From Triglochin maritima (lineage: Eukaryota > Streptophyta > Magnoliopsida > Alismatales > Juncaginaceae), in NCBI GenBank assembly GCA_963682175.1, contig OY821781.1:38019254-38083253 (forward strand): a stretch of DNA of 64,000 bases. Reading direction: 5' to 3'. The notes beneath the pieces are model-generated. The model was not told the origin of the DNA and did no database searches. It saw nothing but the letters and a program-made list of their open reading frames with translations. How positions within the stretch are numbered: the first letter of the stretch is position 1; the number at the start of each line of letters is the position of its first letter. Of this stretch, positions 1 through 12,557 are shown in pieces. A program made the translations under genes and the position numbers.

Positions 1-705
1 CAGGGAAACAAGAAATGAGAATTTTGAGTTCATAAGGTGTGTCGGGTTTCATGTAGAAAATATGACACATGTGGTGAACAAGCGAAATCAAAATTATGTT
101 GTGAATAATAACATAATTAGAATCTAAATTAAATTCATATGTGATGTATATATTATGGGGTGTAATGATTTATCATTACATAAGATAATATATTACATAA
201 GTTGTGAACTTACTACTAATCCCGAAATGTCAAATTTTGTAGGGGTTAAACCGAAATTTGACGAGTCTGCAGTACTGTGCAAAAATGGTCGACCGTTAAA
301 CCTTAAACGGTCGACCGAATGTGGCAGGGTCGACCGAAATGTTGCACGGTCGACCTGATGTGTCTCGATCGCTACAGGAATTTCGTATGTTCGTTTTCGG
401 TCGACCGAACATTGCGATGAAATAAATTATGTTACGAACGGTCAACCGTGTTTATGAACGGTCGACCGAAACTTGGTCTAAACGGTCGACCGAACCTCCA
501 ACACGGTCGACCGATTCAGACAGTTACTGCAGAATAAATTTAAGAATTAATTAGATCATGCATGGAATTGGTCCATAACTGATTTAATTCGTGGCTATGA
601 TTATTTGTTAGCAAATAATAGATGGTTAGATGGAAGTTTGCATTAATCATGGGCAAGAGATTGCACATAAATAGGTAATTTGGAGAGAACTTATAAATAC
701 AACTT
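1..705. repeat. LTR-like direct repeat, copy 1
   Basis: This segment is repeated nearly base for base at 1604-2330. Both copies run from a GGGAAACAAG start through a block of CGGTCGACCG palindromes (about eight GGTCGACC cores at 285-515) to a TATA-like CTTATAAATA near 688. That layout (unique 5' part, palindrome block, TATA) is like the U3 end of an LTR. The window starts inside the copy, so its true left end is not visible. The short open frame at 155-358 is not a gene; it exists because the palindrome has no stop codon in any frame. Confidence 0.6.
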
Positions 706-1603
706 TATCTCATTACTGAAGGGAATGTGTTCTAAAAGTTTTACTTTTAAATGCCAATTATTATGAATTGAATGAGAAATCGTTTTGTTCCTTGTTTATG
801 TTATTCGTCTTTTGGAAGTGTTAAGGAAGAAGCTCTTGGTCCTTAACCGTAGAGCTCTAAAAGATATTGGTTTGCATAAAACAAAAGATATTCGCAATCA
901 TGGTAATTAACATGGAACATTAATTACCGAGTTAAGATTGTCGTGTTGGTCATAGATCATTGTAGCTCTACAAGTGAGTGACAACACGGGTATGCAAAAG
1001 AGAAAAATATTACTTTTGTATACTGAATAGACCTAATAAGTAAAATATTATAGAAATGTGTTTCTGTGTCATTAATATTTTACTGTGTCTTTGGTCCTTT
1101 GATATGAGACTTATATCTAATCACTTAAGGAGTTCTTAATTAGACTAGTGTCTTGAGCTATCGATGAGTGTAGTGTAAAGGCATTAGTTGGTTAAGTACA
1201 ACTTTTGTTGGAGAAGATAGTTAGTCAAAAGACTATCATTGCCCCTCTTAATTGAGTGATGATATTAGTGGGTCCCTTGATAAAGCAAAGTTATAATGTG
1301 CACAATGTGATTTGAGTTAAGTCACATATTTATAACTAGCTTAAAGAGATCAAGAAATGAATACTAAGACAAAGATGACACAATACTACTTTGTGTGTAT
1401 TCTTAATATCATGAGGCAAGGGACGGACACAAGTGGTGCACTCCATCACTAAATGGATCGGGTTTTGGTTCGAGTGGAATTAAGACATCTAACTAATTGG
1501 GAGCTATAATGTGTAGCTAGATACCGCTTATAGCTTGTGATATTAAGCTCTTAATATCACTGCCAACTTAGTTTAGATCCTCCCATAGGTCACACCACAA
1601 AAC
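706..1603. other. AT-rich spacer between the two LTR-like copies
   Basis: No coding sequence, RNA gene or clear repeat boundary was seen. The text resembles non-coding retrotransposon sequence and lacks the palindromes found on either side. It could be internal sequence of a non-autonomous element or another LTR part. Confidence 0.3.
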
Positions 1604-2772
1604 TGGGAAACAAGGAATGAGGATTTTGAGTTCATAAGATGTGTCGGGTTTCATGTAGAAAATATGACACATGGGGTGAACAAAGCAAAATCAAAGTTAT
1701 GTTGTGATTAATAACATAATTAGAATCTAAATTAAATTCATATGTGATGTAAATATTATGGGGTGTAATGATTGATCATTACATAGGATAATATGTTACA
1801 TAAGTTGTGAATTTACTACTAATCCCGAAATGTCAAATTTTGTAGGGGTTAAACCGAAATTTGATAAGTCTGCAAAACAGTGCTCAAACGGTCGACCGGA
1901 TAGCAGTAAACGGTCGACCGGTAGGGCACGGTCGACCGAACGAGTCTCGACCGATAACAGGGAATTTTCATCTGTTCGAACGGTCGACCGAAAGTGATCG
2001 GTCGGTCGACCGAACATTGCGATGGAATAGTTCCTGTTACGAACGGTCGACCGAATGTTGAACGGTCGACCGAAACATTGGTTCGAGCGGTCGACCGCAC
2101 CTGGAAACGGTCGACCGGTCCAGACGGTTTTATGCAGAATTAATTTAAGAATTAATTAGATCATGCATGGAATTGGTCCATAATTGATTTAATTCGTGGC
2201 TAATAATATTTATTAATAAATAATGGATGGTTAGATGGAATTTTGCATGAAATCATGGGCAAGAGGTTGCACATGAATAGGTAATTTGGAGAGAACCTAT
2301 AAATAGAGGTTATCTCATTGCCTTCCTACATCTTAATTAATATTGCTTTTCATGCAAAATCTCTCTCCTTAATTCTCCACGAAAATTCCATAAATTCTTA
2401 AGTTTAGTTTAGTTCTTAAGAGATCATCTTCTCAAGAGAATTAAAGAGGGGTTAGTAATTGGATTCTAAACTCAATCGGAGATTGAGAGACTAGCTTCCC
2501 TCTCTCCGATCTTGTTTAGAGTTTGGTGAATACTCAGAGGCATCCGGCGCAGCGAGGAGCATCCCAACGGTCTCCGAATCTTCGAGAAGTTTTAGAGAAC
2601 TTCTAGGTATGAATTTCGGAGCTCCTTTATGTTTGTTTTAATAGAGTTTTTGAAACTAGTTTGTTAAAACAAACCAATGCATGCAATAGATTCTAGAAAA
2701 TTGAAAATTGATCCTTATTATACATAAAAATTCGAAAAATATATATGTATAATTAAACATGAAATCCTACAA
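1604..2772 (+). repeat. LTR-like direct repeat, copy 2, with leader
   Basis: The first part (to about 2330) duplicates 1-705. It carries nine CGGTCGACCG-type palindromes at 1888-2118 and a TATA-like CCTATAAATAG near 2298. A transcribed-leader-like part follows to ATCCTACA at 2772, a plausible LTR end (CA). The leader part is itself repeated at 2798-3222. I read this as a solo or partial LTR in + orientation. No coding domain was found, so the family is unknown. Confidence 0.5.
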
Positions 2773-2797
2773 TTACCTTATTCAATTAATTCATTAT

Positions 2798-3222
2798 CTT
2801 TTTGTGCAAAATTCTCTCCCCATAATTCTCCACGAATTTCACCTTAATTCTTGAGTTTAGTTTAAATTTTCAGAGATCTTCTTCTCAATGGAACTAAAGA
2901 GGGGTTAGTAGTTGGATTCTAAACCCTATTGGAGATTGAGAGGCTAGCTCTTCTCTCTCCGATCTCGTTTAGAGTTTGGTGAATACTCGGAGGCATCCGG
3001 CGCAGCGACGATCATCCTCAACGTCTCCGGATCTTCAAGAAGTTTTAGAGAACTTCTAGGTATGAATTTTGGAGCCCATGTTTGTTTTAATAAAGTTTTA
3101 AAACTAGTTATTGAAACAAACTAATGCATGCATGAAACAAATCATAGAAAAATTGTAATTGATCCTTATTGTGCATAAAAAATTCGAAAATAAATATGTC
3201 CAATTAAACTAGGAATCCTACA
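2798..3222 (+). repeat. Tandem partial copy of the preceding LTR leader
   Basis: This matches 2344-2772 closely, including shared landmarks such as GGCATCCGGCGCAGCGA and GAGAACTTCTAGGTATGAAT, and both copies end in ATCCTACA. It has diverged by scattered substitutions and small indels, so the duplication is not very recent. Confidence 0.6.
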
Positions 3223-3234
3223 ACAATCATCTTA

Positions 3235-4577
3235 ATAGGTTGATTAAGACAATCAAGGAAATAAGCATTGCGATAAAGACATCAAGACTTGTAATCAAAG
3301 CTTTGGATCAAGACATGTAACTTTACATTTATTGAGTCCATAAGGTTTTATGTAAACTTGAGCATTATGATTTTGTCCCGTCATTCCTCGGTAAACCGAA
3401 CCTATTTCGGTCAACTGAATCCTGCCTAGTTTGGTCCACCGAACACCTGTCGGATACCCGAATACTTCCCACCAATAAAACTTAGGTGTTCTCTGGAATT
3501 GCCCCAACGGAAGACCGAACTACCTTCGGTCGACCGAATAGCCATGGACCAGTTTCGGACCTTGCTCCAACGGTCGCTTTTGAATTAAGTCCCTAGAGCC
3601 CAATTGACTTATCCAAGTTCGGACGACCGAATGCCTATCGGTCAACCGATTCCTTATTGGCTTTAGGAGCCCAACGACTATTTTACACGTGACACTTGAC
3701 CATTAACGATAAACCAACTTCCCACTCAATGTCAGCGTAAAACCCGCGCTACTTTGGTTTACCGAAGTATACACGGTCAACTGAACTTGACATAATCAGA
3801 GCCCAATCAATTCAATTATCCACCTTGGAATGGTGAACCGAATTTAATTAGGGATAAATAGATAAAAGCTACTGGAGGTTGGTGAACGGTGATCTGATAC
3901 ATAATCGGTCAACCGAGTTCTTAGTTCAGACTAATTCTTCGGACTACCGTTTGGATAACGGTCGACCGAATATGCCACGATTTATGTCCGAGCTTAAGTC
4001 ACATCTTGCATTCTCATTTGTCCATTTCCCCACCAACTCACAAACGGCTAGATAAGCTTGAAGGCTTATAAATAGGACCTCATTTGGTTGTTTTGGACAT
4101 CTTGAACACTTCCTATCTATCCAATACTCAAAGCAAAATCCTCTCCATCTTCAAGCTCTCAATCCACAACACTCAAGCCTAAACGTCACCACTTGCATAT
4201 CCAATTCAATATCATATCCAAGTGTGTTCAAGTATAGAGTGTTAGTTAGATTGTGATTCAACTTTCATATTCAAGAATCAAAGAGTTGTAAAGCTTCGAG
4301 GAAGCTCCCTCTCGGGTTGTGAGAGGAGACACGAGCGAGGCGATATTGTTCGCGAGGCTCGGTGTTGTAAACGACGTTGGTCTCGGCCCGGAACGGAGAT
4401 CGGTTATTGGAACCGTAAGCGAGGCTCGGGGGATCGAGCGAGGCTTACGAGGAGGACTATGACCCGGGTGTGGGTGCCGAACCTCTCTAAACTCTGGTGT
4501 CGACGAATTTGTGGTTTGCAATTGTCTCTTTCTTAATCCTTCGATTATTATTTTTTAATTCCGCATTTCTATCGATT
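3235..4577 (+). repeat. Copia-type LTR fragment, + orientation
   Basis: This is homologous, in reverse complement, to the LTRs at 4590-5653 and 15550-17025. Shared landmarks are a U3 with CGGTCGACCG-like motifs (3400-3970), a TATA at GGCTTATAAATAGG near 4067, and an R-U5 part with CTCTCGGGTTGTGAGAG (4312-4328) and a GGCCCGGAACGG block. The last 30-odd bases of the family LTR are missing at the right end, where it abuts an inverted copy. Confidence 0.6.
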
Positions 4578-4589
4578 AGAGGGTCATAG

Positions 4590-5653
4590 ATCTTAACATG
4601 GAACACACTTTCTAACTTGAGCACAAAGAGTAGGATATAGCAATGATCAAAGATGTGGAAGTTTAAGGCTTGGGGAGTATGTTTTAGGTCATTAAGGATT
4701 GTGATACTTCTCTCTAATGTATAGGACAATTGGGAGTGGGAGAGTTGTCTAAACAAAGTGTTCAATCCTCTATTTATAAGCTCCTAAGATGTTATAGTTG
4801 TCGGGATGAGTGTGGTAAAAGACTGTGTAAGAAACACAAAATAGAATAATACAACGCACTGCTCTTGGTAAATTCGGTCGACCGAACGGGTCAAACTGTC
4901 GACCGAATGGCTATCCAGAAATGTGTCCAGCACAATCCATAAATGAAACAGTCGACCGAGAAGGGGACGGTCGAACGAAAACTGACTATAACTTAAGTTC
5001 ACTTAAGTTAACGGTCGAACAAAATGGCTGGGTCGGTCGACCGAAAACTAACAGGCTCTATGGGGTTGGCAAAATGTTTAAGTTCGGTTGATCGAAACTA
5101 GGTCCACGGTCGATCAGTGGTCACTTGTATTTTTGGGGTATGGATAAAAATGTGAATACGACCATTGGTATAATACGTGAAGACGGTCGACCGAAAAGAG
5201 TAGATCAGTCGAGTTGTTTAAATCACTATTGAACAATTGATCATTCGGTCGAACGAAGGTGGTTCGGTCGACCGAATTTGCACAAGCAGTTCTGGTTTGA
5301 GTTTAGTGATTTTCGGTCTTAGTTTGGGTGACTTATTGAAGTCCAATTAATCAGAGATTTTGTGTGTGACTTCTATAATAAACCTAGTGTCTATGTGAAT
5401 GGATTTTAACTCTTATATGCTCAAGATTACATAGATTCCTAAGACTCAAAAGAAATATAAAATTACATGTCTTCAATAGCTTGATTACATGTATTGACTT
5501 GAATTATTTTCTTCCTTAAGTCTTGATCACCTGTAGATGTTAGCACAAAGCAACATATATGCTATGCATAATGTGTGTTACACTACATTTGATTGTGATT
5601 AAGATAAGGTTAATTAAATCATCAAAACATAGATTAAATCCAAAAAGCCAACA
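4590..5653 (-). repeat. Copia-type LTR fragment, - orientation
   Basis: This matches 15900-17025 along its length, ending in AAAAAGCCAACA (the TGTTGGCTTTTT start in its own sense). It contains a TATA (rc of CTATTTATAAG near 4769) and a block of CGGTCGACCG-type palindromes at 4870-5275. The R-U5 end is truncated at about 4590, where it meets the + copy tail to tail. Short open frames here are not genes. Confidence 0.65.
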
Positions 5654-6640
5654 AGACCTACATCCCAAGACTTGGCAAAACTACTTTACATTAGTGACCC
5701 AACGTAAATTTCCCAGAGTGAAAGGAAGTATTGACTGTAGGCATTGTCATTTTTATAATGGCTAGTGTTCGAGCAACTGTATTTCTTTTTTGGGATCCAT
5801 CGATTAGTAGTTTACCTTGAGCAACATTCAGATCCATCAGTGTCTAGAACCCAATTTTTTTTAATCGACTGATGCCCTTGCTCGATCGAATGAATCAAGA
5901 TCAGTAGCCGTCAGAGTCCTTCACCTAAGTGACTGGATCAATCAAAGTCTAAGTGGATCGGTTGCCCACTTAAGTTTCTGTCTGGAACCTAAGTTAGCGG
6001 TCAACCTGCCCAACTTATGGGTTAACTGTAATGACTTGTTTCGTTTTTTGTTGATTTCCTTTTCTCTCGTCTGCTCCAATACCTACTTTAATCTTTTGCC
6101 AACGCTATATTAGTCATTTAGCCTATGAATAGAGGATTCTACACTTGTTAGATTCAAGAGTGTAATACTCTCTTGCTCCTTTGTAACAATCCAAACTCAT
6201 TTACTCTCTACTTGCTACCTCACTCTACTCGCTTGATTCCCTAAAGCTCAAATACACTCAAGTACTCAGTTAGAGTTCTTTTTCTCATCAAGGAAATGTT
6301 GTACGACTCCGGATTGAATGAGTCACCTCCCAGCTTATAGGGGAGTTCAAATTTGCAATGGTATTCGTGAATATGTGTTGTTCAAATATGTTTGATATCG
6401 GTTCAGAACGAAGATTGAATAGTGGAACTCTATATTGGAATTCTAGGGTGGACAAGACTCAAAAAGATGACTAGGACGTTTGCGCGTGCTAAACTTTTAT
6501 ACATCCATAGCCTTGTGATTTGATTTTTCTTGATCCCTTCACTCTTTGTTTCTGCATTGTCTTTAATTAATTGTGATTATAGTAAATTCACCCCCTCTAA
6601 AATAGGCCACGATTCTTACGGATGCAACTACTCAACCACC
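5654..6640 (+). repeat. Probable LTR remnant
   Basis: There is no coding sequence. The layout is LTR-like: degenerate GGTCGACC relatives at 5870-6010, a TATGAATAGAGG promoter-like stretch near 6124, then a leader rich in short CT-rich runs. It has no palindrome block of full quality and no recognisable ends. The call rests on similarity of layout to the neighbouring LTRs. Confidence 0.3.
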
Positions 6641-6782
6641 CAAACAATATTGCATTTTCACTTTCAGGTCTTATCACTCATTAAAAGGAACATTACCGAA
6701 TCCCAGATTAATTTCAACATCTCACCGAAATCCTAACAAAGTAATTGATTCCTTTTTCGTTACTTCCCATGTACCCAAACAC

Positions 6783-7130
6783 AGGGCCGTCTCGGAAATT
6801 TTTGAGGTCATGTGCGAAAATCAACAACGAGACTCCTAAATTTGAAAAAAAATTATCCTCCTAGTTTAAATAATAAAAAATTCACTAACTTAATGCAATA
6901 TTAATTGATTTTTTTTGTCCTCTTAGCAATATTTGAGACAAATTTATCAATATTTAAGTGTTATTTATGTGTTAACACTAATTTTCTTTACAACCCAATA
7001 AGGTCATGTACATTTTTTTTTGAGGCCCCTCAAAGTGAGACCCGGAATGAGGCCCGGAGCAGGAGCTCACCCTGCTCCTGCTATTGGGCCGGGCCTGCCC
7101 AAACAGAGTCCAAACCACAAATCTAATTAG
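6783..7130. mobile_element. Possible hAT-like MITE remnant
   Basis: It begins with CAGGGCCGTCTCGG and contains TTTTTTGAGGCCCCTCAAAG, features common in short hAT-type elements of plants. I could not define the right inverted end or a target duplication, so this is tentative. The open frame at 6905-7126 has no recognisable protein. Confidence 0.25.
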
Positions 7131-9768
7131 GACCGTTAAATGAATATTTATAAATCTGAATATACAGGTTTTATAACGTTACATTTTGTCTTAAGAACTT
7201 TAACCACCCACCATCTGCAGGGTTAATTCAGGTAAAATAATTGATCATACTCGACAAGTTAAGAAACAAAAATCAAATGCACAACAATTGATCATACTCG
7301 ACAAGTTAAGATTAGCTTAATTGGTCACCTTTTGAAGGACATCGAAGAACTATATATATATGTCATATGTATCTATATATGTTATGTATTTTCATGTTTG
7401 GAACTTGGAATCCAAGGGATCCTTTTCTTAGGATCTCGATCGCACAATGATTTAAGTGGGGGCATTTAAAACTTTGTTATACTTTCTTAGTTACCCCTCC
7501 TTCCTTCCTCTTTGTCGTTTGATGTAAAGAGAATCCTTGTGGGTTCTTTTGAATAATTGGATCCCAAGATTCGTAAAATGAACATAAATATTTGAATGCA
7601 CCTGTAGAACTTTTTGTTTATTGTTTTTTAAATGTTCCACTTTTACTGCATGTCAACTTGTTTTAGTAAGGGTGTATGATATATACATGTGTTTCAACAT
7701 AATCTTCAAATACATTGTCAAATTACAAACATAGGAAATGAACTTTCACTTGTCGACAAGTTGAGTTATATTTAATTTGCTTACTTAAGCTTAAGCTCAA
7801 GCTCAACTCGTTAATTAAACTTGAGATTAGAAAGCATAGGTTAAGGCTTGAGTTGTCTTGTTGAAACTCCTAAAAGAGCTTTGAGTTCGAAAACAAGCTT
7901 TTCGGTGGGTCAGTGTGGATGATAACTGATAAATGATACCTTATATATTTTGTACATAAAAAAATTAGATAAAATATAGTACTTTTATTCTTCACAATCC
8001 AATTGATTTTTTGGATGTAATCATACATCATCATAGAATAAATATACAGATATTTATACACGTCCCAATCGAGATTAGGTGGAGAGCCAAATTCAAACAA
8101 CTTGATATTCTCTGTTGAAATCATAATTGGGTCATGCTTGATTTCCTAATATGCGATAACTACCTTTGTTTAGACCAGATTGTCACAAATCCTCCAATGG
8201 TTCAAATGTATATCTCACCGCCAACTTGTCCCTTAAGCGGGGCGGATATAAGTGTCTCGTCAACTAAGTCATCAACCTGATACTTACTGTACATCTCAAA
8301 CAGTCTAAGTACCAATTGTATAGATAACGTCTTGTTACTGTGAGTTCGTGACAACCCATGATCGATAAGTTGTGTCGTTTCATAACTTGCTATGAGAAAT
8401 TGTAAACAACTCCTACTCATTGACGACAAAGATTAACTACCAATCCATAGAATCTCGTTTTGATAAGTAAAAAAAACAGCACATTTCGTACCTCCACATA
8501 TTTCATTTGTGATATTTAGGGCATATTTCTTGTGTTTCTAACTAAGGCCAAATTACTTTTACGTACCAATTTGTTGCGCATCTCGCACGAACCCACTAGC
8601 TAATTAAAACATATATTACAAATATTATCAACAATACAATTCAATTTTATCGTTTCAAATTATAAATCGAATTGTATATACTTTCCAGAAGTCTTAGAAG
8701 TATCCACTCGACAGATGAAGTCCACTAAAATACAATATTTGGTCTTCTCTTTGAACAACTACATTAAACATATATGATTGTCATGGGGATTATAAATAAT
8801 CACTTTGTTTGACCAAAATTGAAAACAAATCCATCTTCCCGAAGGTTCCCTTTGGTTCAAGCACGTTGCCTTTGTCGGATCTTTAGTTTTTTTTTTCTTA
8901 TTTACTTACATTAAAGTCAATATTTATCTCTTATCTACCAAAATATCAAATGAAGTGAAAAATTGGGTGTCAATTTGTCATTCTTAATATTATAAAGGAA
9001 TTACATTTAATGTGATAGGAAAAAAATGATTATTGAGATATTTATCTGAATTTCATAGTAACGATTTGAAGATTTTTTTAAATCAAGATAGAAACATAAA
9101 CTCAAACAATTGATCTAAATAATTCTAGAAGATTTTGTTAAAATAAAATTGAGCAAGAAAAATTCAAGTTCCTTTTTAACCCAAGGTTAAAGCCACTATA
9201 AGACGACAAAAAAAAGAGCTTGAAGAGCTCATTTTACTTTATTATTATATTTTCTTGGGTCAATCACCATTAATTTATTGCATGTGCGCGCCAACCAACT
9301 CCATTATTTTTTTCGAAAAACAAAGACTTTGGAAAATATAGTGGGACTTGAATATTTTATTCCCTTGGGTGGTGAGTTCACAAGGATCCATTCAATCTCA
9401 CTACACCATCTAGTTTTCCTAAAATAAAAATAACAAGTTAGACTTCAATACTCATCCATTTCACTTATTAGATCTAATAATCATACCAATAATACCATGT
9501 CTAGTCTAACATGATCTCAACCTTCCATCATATTGTTTGGTATCCTTGTATTTTAGTGCACTGTTTCACTAATCATTTCAAATTACTTGATCACTTTCTT
9601 TAGTGACTCATTTAGAAGTAACTTAGTTGATAGATCTCTAAAGTTAAACAATTAAATAATTTCAAGATTGAATATCATGCAACAAAGTAAGTTGTATCAT
9701 TGAGTCTAGTTAGATTAGAGTAGATAAAAGTTTTAAAATTTTGATTTCATAATATTTCATTATACCAG
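7131..9768. other. AT-rich intergenic region
   Basis: No gene was recognised on either strand. It holds a 25-bp perfect direct repeat (7239-7263 and 7286-7310) and a run of self-complementary text around 7740-7910 (CTTGTCGACAAG, AAGCTTAAGCTCAAGCTC) like degraded repeats. The last part is the upstream region of the allene oxide cyclase gene. Confidence 0.4.
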
Positions 9769-9774
9769 CACGTG
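9769..9774 (+). promoter_or_regulatory. G-box (CACGTG) upstream of allene oxide cyclase
   Basis: A perfect CACGTG lies about 90 bp upstream of the TATA box and 150 bp upstream of the start codon. G-boxes bind bHLH factors such as MYC2, which activate jasmonate-biosynthesis genes in a positive loop; that role here is inference from position. Confidence 0.5.
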
Positions 9775-9860
9775 CATAAATTTTTGGCACACACATTTCC
9801 ACGTAGATTCCTATTTGAGACACAGTCTCTCACATCCCAACACAACCACTGCCACTCAGC

Positions 9861-9867
9861 TATAAAT
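9861..9867 (+). promoter_or_regulatory. TATA box of allene oxide cyclase
   Basis: TATAAAT, preceded by CAGC and about 58 bp upstream of the chosen ATG at 9919. A transcription start near 9890 would leave a short leader. This placement argues against the in-frame upstream start at 9772. Confidence 0.6.
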
Positions 9868-9918
9868 CCACCAATAATTTCAGATCTAACTTCATATTCC
9901 CCTCCAATTCCAACCACA

Positions 9919-11642
9919 ATGGTCACCACCTCCGCCGCCACCGCCGTCGCGATCCGAGTAGCCACTCCGGCCACTAGGGTCATGACTACCACCCTCCCTA
10001 AGCAATTTTTTCCCATTAACAACCGCCTTTTTGCTCGAGACAATCGATTTGTTGGCATCGCGACCGCCGCCACCACCCCGACCGCCTCGTTTTTCAAAAA
10101 AGATCGGTCCTCCTCTAGGCCAAGTACTCCTTAACTTCATAAGTTGTAGTTGACTTTAAATTTTATGTGGGTTAGTGTTGGAATTTCGGATTATTTTCTT
10201 CTTGTGGTTTTTGGTCATGATTGGTCAACTTTGTTGAAATTTGTGATGTGATTGGTTGGGAAAAAAGATAACAAAAATTCGTAAGAAGGAGAAATGTTTT
10301 GGTACACTTATAATATCTTGGACATGAAAAGGTACAAATAAAAGTTAAAGAAAAAGGAAAATATTTTTATGTGCTATTAATTTATTTATTAGCTTATCAT
10401 TTTGTTATTTAAACGAATGATAAATCATATACATCAGGTTGTTTTGAAAAAGTGGAACATTTTTTCCTTTCTATTTTTTCAAAGACCAATTAAATCTTAA
10501 TCATTTACCTCTGAAAGTATGCTTTGTTTCCTTTTGTTCTATTTGAATATATAATATTTTAAAACTCATAAATACTAAAATAAGTTTTCAGACATGTGGT
10601 TGTATTATATTCTAACTCCAAATCTAATCTTACTTTTTAGTTTTGTGTCAGTTATTATTCAACTTGGGCAAATTTTTCGGCTCTCCACGACCATATTTAA
10701 TCTATTAAATTTCTATATATTGACGTGATTAGTTAATGCTCTAGTTTTGGGATCTAATTTTTTGTTTTTCCATGAATAGATGATGTGAAGGTGCAAGAGC
10801 TATGTGTTTATGAGATAAATGAGAGAGATAGGGGGAGTCCTGCCTACCTTCCTCTTAGCAAGAAAGAGGTTCAATCTCTTGGTGATCTTGTTCCTTTCTC
10901 CAATAAGGTATGCTTAATTATGTTCGAAGAGAAATCACGATCAATTAATCAATGTATAATGAAACATTAATTAGAGCTATCGATCAAATATCGATATATG
11001 ATATTTATGCACGTTCTTCAAAAGATCAACCTCAATTAAGGAGTTAAAGGTAGCGAAATTCCTTGTTTGGTAGGCATACATATCTCAACATAGCCATCTT
11101 GTGACCGATAATTGTTATGAGTTAGACTCCATAGAATGTTCTCAATTCTTGTCGAGATGGAAAAACAAAATGAATATATATTCTTTATCATCATCAATCT
11201 ATTGATTTTTTTCTAAACATGTCTCAATTAATGTTTTTAGTTGTACCATGGAAACCTTGAGAAGCGACTTGGTATCACTCAAGGTCTATGTTTGTTGATT
11301 CGCCATGTCCCAGAGAAAAATGGTGACATCTACGAGTCGATCTATAGCTTCTACTTTGGTGACTACGGCCACATTTCGGTTCAAGGATCCTATAGAACCT
11401 ACGAGGATACGTATCTGGCGATCACCGGAGGATCAGGCGTTTTCGAGGGGGCTTATGGCCAAGTGAAGCTCCAACAAATCATTTTCCCATTCAAGTTGTT
11501 CTACACATTTTACATCAAGGGTGTGGGTGACTTGCCTAAGGAGATCCTCGGACCGCACGTGTCCCCTTGCCCTGAGGTGGAGCCCACCGCCGACGCGAAA
11601 GCTGCACTTCCACACGCTTCAATCAAGAACTACACCAACTAG
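9919..11642 (+). CDS. AOC: Allene oxide cyclase, chloroplastic
   Basis: This enzyme converts the unstable allene oxide of linolenate to 12-oxo-phytodienoic acid in the plastid, the stereospecific step of jasmonate synthesis. Three exons: 9919-10123, 10780-10907 and 11241-11642 (stop TAG), all with GT-AG introns and matching phases, giving 244 residues, normal for the family. Residues 1 to about 65 form a Ser/Thr/Ala/Arg-rich transit peptide. The mature part has the family signatures [56 protein letters not shown] and a C-terminal NYTN. Glu80, Asn82 and Cys128 have the spacing of the active-site Glu23, Asn25 and Cys71 reported for Arabidopsis AOC2. ATG 9919 is in good context (CACAATGG), just below a TATA box. 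No damage was seen. It is one of two intact host genes in the window. Confidence 0.96.
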
Positions 11643-12231
11643 CTGGGTTGGCTAGATTTGGAGTGAAACCTACCGCTACCACGTGTCGTCACAAATAACT
11701 AAACTAGTTATGTTCGTAGATGACCCAAGACCATGAATTTGGGGTTACGATTAGGGTTTATATTGTTGTTAATTGTTCTGGTTGATGGACTACTTGTGGT
11801 GGTTACAAATTGTGCAATGATTTGTGACAAGTTTGAAGTTTGAACTTTAGGTCTAGTTTGGTCCTCAAATAAATGTGCCATTGTTATTCAACCCTTGGTG
11901 GTTGCTGCCTTGCTGGATGATGAAATAAATTTGATATCTGGAAATGTTAATGTGCGTTTGTGATGTCGATATATGAACATTATTTCTTATTTTTCTATAT
12001 AACGGTATTACATATATAATAATTGTTAATATATGTCTATACTTTGCTCATGCAATTCAGTCTCTAAATATATGTAAAGTGTAATCAAATTTTAAATGAA
12101 ATAACATTTAAGAAACAGAAAAACTACTATAGGGCTAAGCTTGGAATCAAAAACAAAAACAAAACAAAAACTCCTTTCACAATCTAACCTCAAATTTTGT
12201 AAAATGAAATATAATAAATTTATTATTTTTA
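11643..12231 (+). other. 3' flank of allene oxide cyclase
   Basis: 3' untranslated and intergenic sequence. AATAAATG-like and AATAAATTTG signals near 11867 and 11924 could serve polyadenylation. No other feature was seen. Confidence 0.4.
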
Positions 12232-12557
12232 TTGACACGGTTGCGTTTGACGAGAAAATCAAATCTAAATTCAAAATCGAAAATTCAAATCGCATATCTT
12301 GATCTACAAGATAAGTAGATAAATGAAGTTGAAAATCATAACATTTAGTAATCGTTACATATAAGATCTAGAAATCAGGTTTTTTTAATGAATGTAATAC
12401 GTTCATTTTTACATATCTAAATATTACGTAAAATGTGTTCCAAATGTTATGATTTCATCGTCCTTAATCTACATATGTTGTAGATTAAGATCTACAGTTT
12501 GAATTTTAAATTTAAAGTTTAAATTTGATTTTATCGTCAAACGCAACCATGTATCAA
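12232..12557. mobile_element. MITE with long terminal inverted repeats
   Basis: The left arm reads GGTTGCGTTTGACGAGAAAA from 12239, and the right arm is its reverse complement ending near 12548 (TTTTATCGTCAAACGCAACC). Similarity continues inwards for about 80 bp per arm through AAATCAAAT, AAAATTCAAA and a shared GATCTACAA-type stretch. The total is about 325 bp, AT-rich, with no coding capacity. The superfamily cannot be fixed; arms this long would suit a Mutator-like MITE. Confidence 0.6.

Noticed and set aside
9772..9918. Upstream in-frame start for allene oxide cyclase
   Set aside because: The added 49 residues do not look like the family, span the TATA box, and the ATG at 9919 has better context and gives the usual length.
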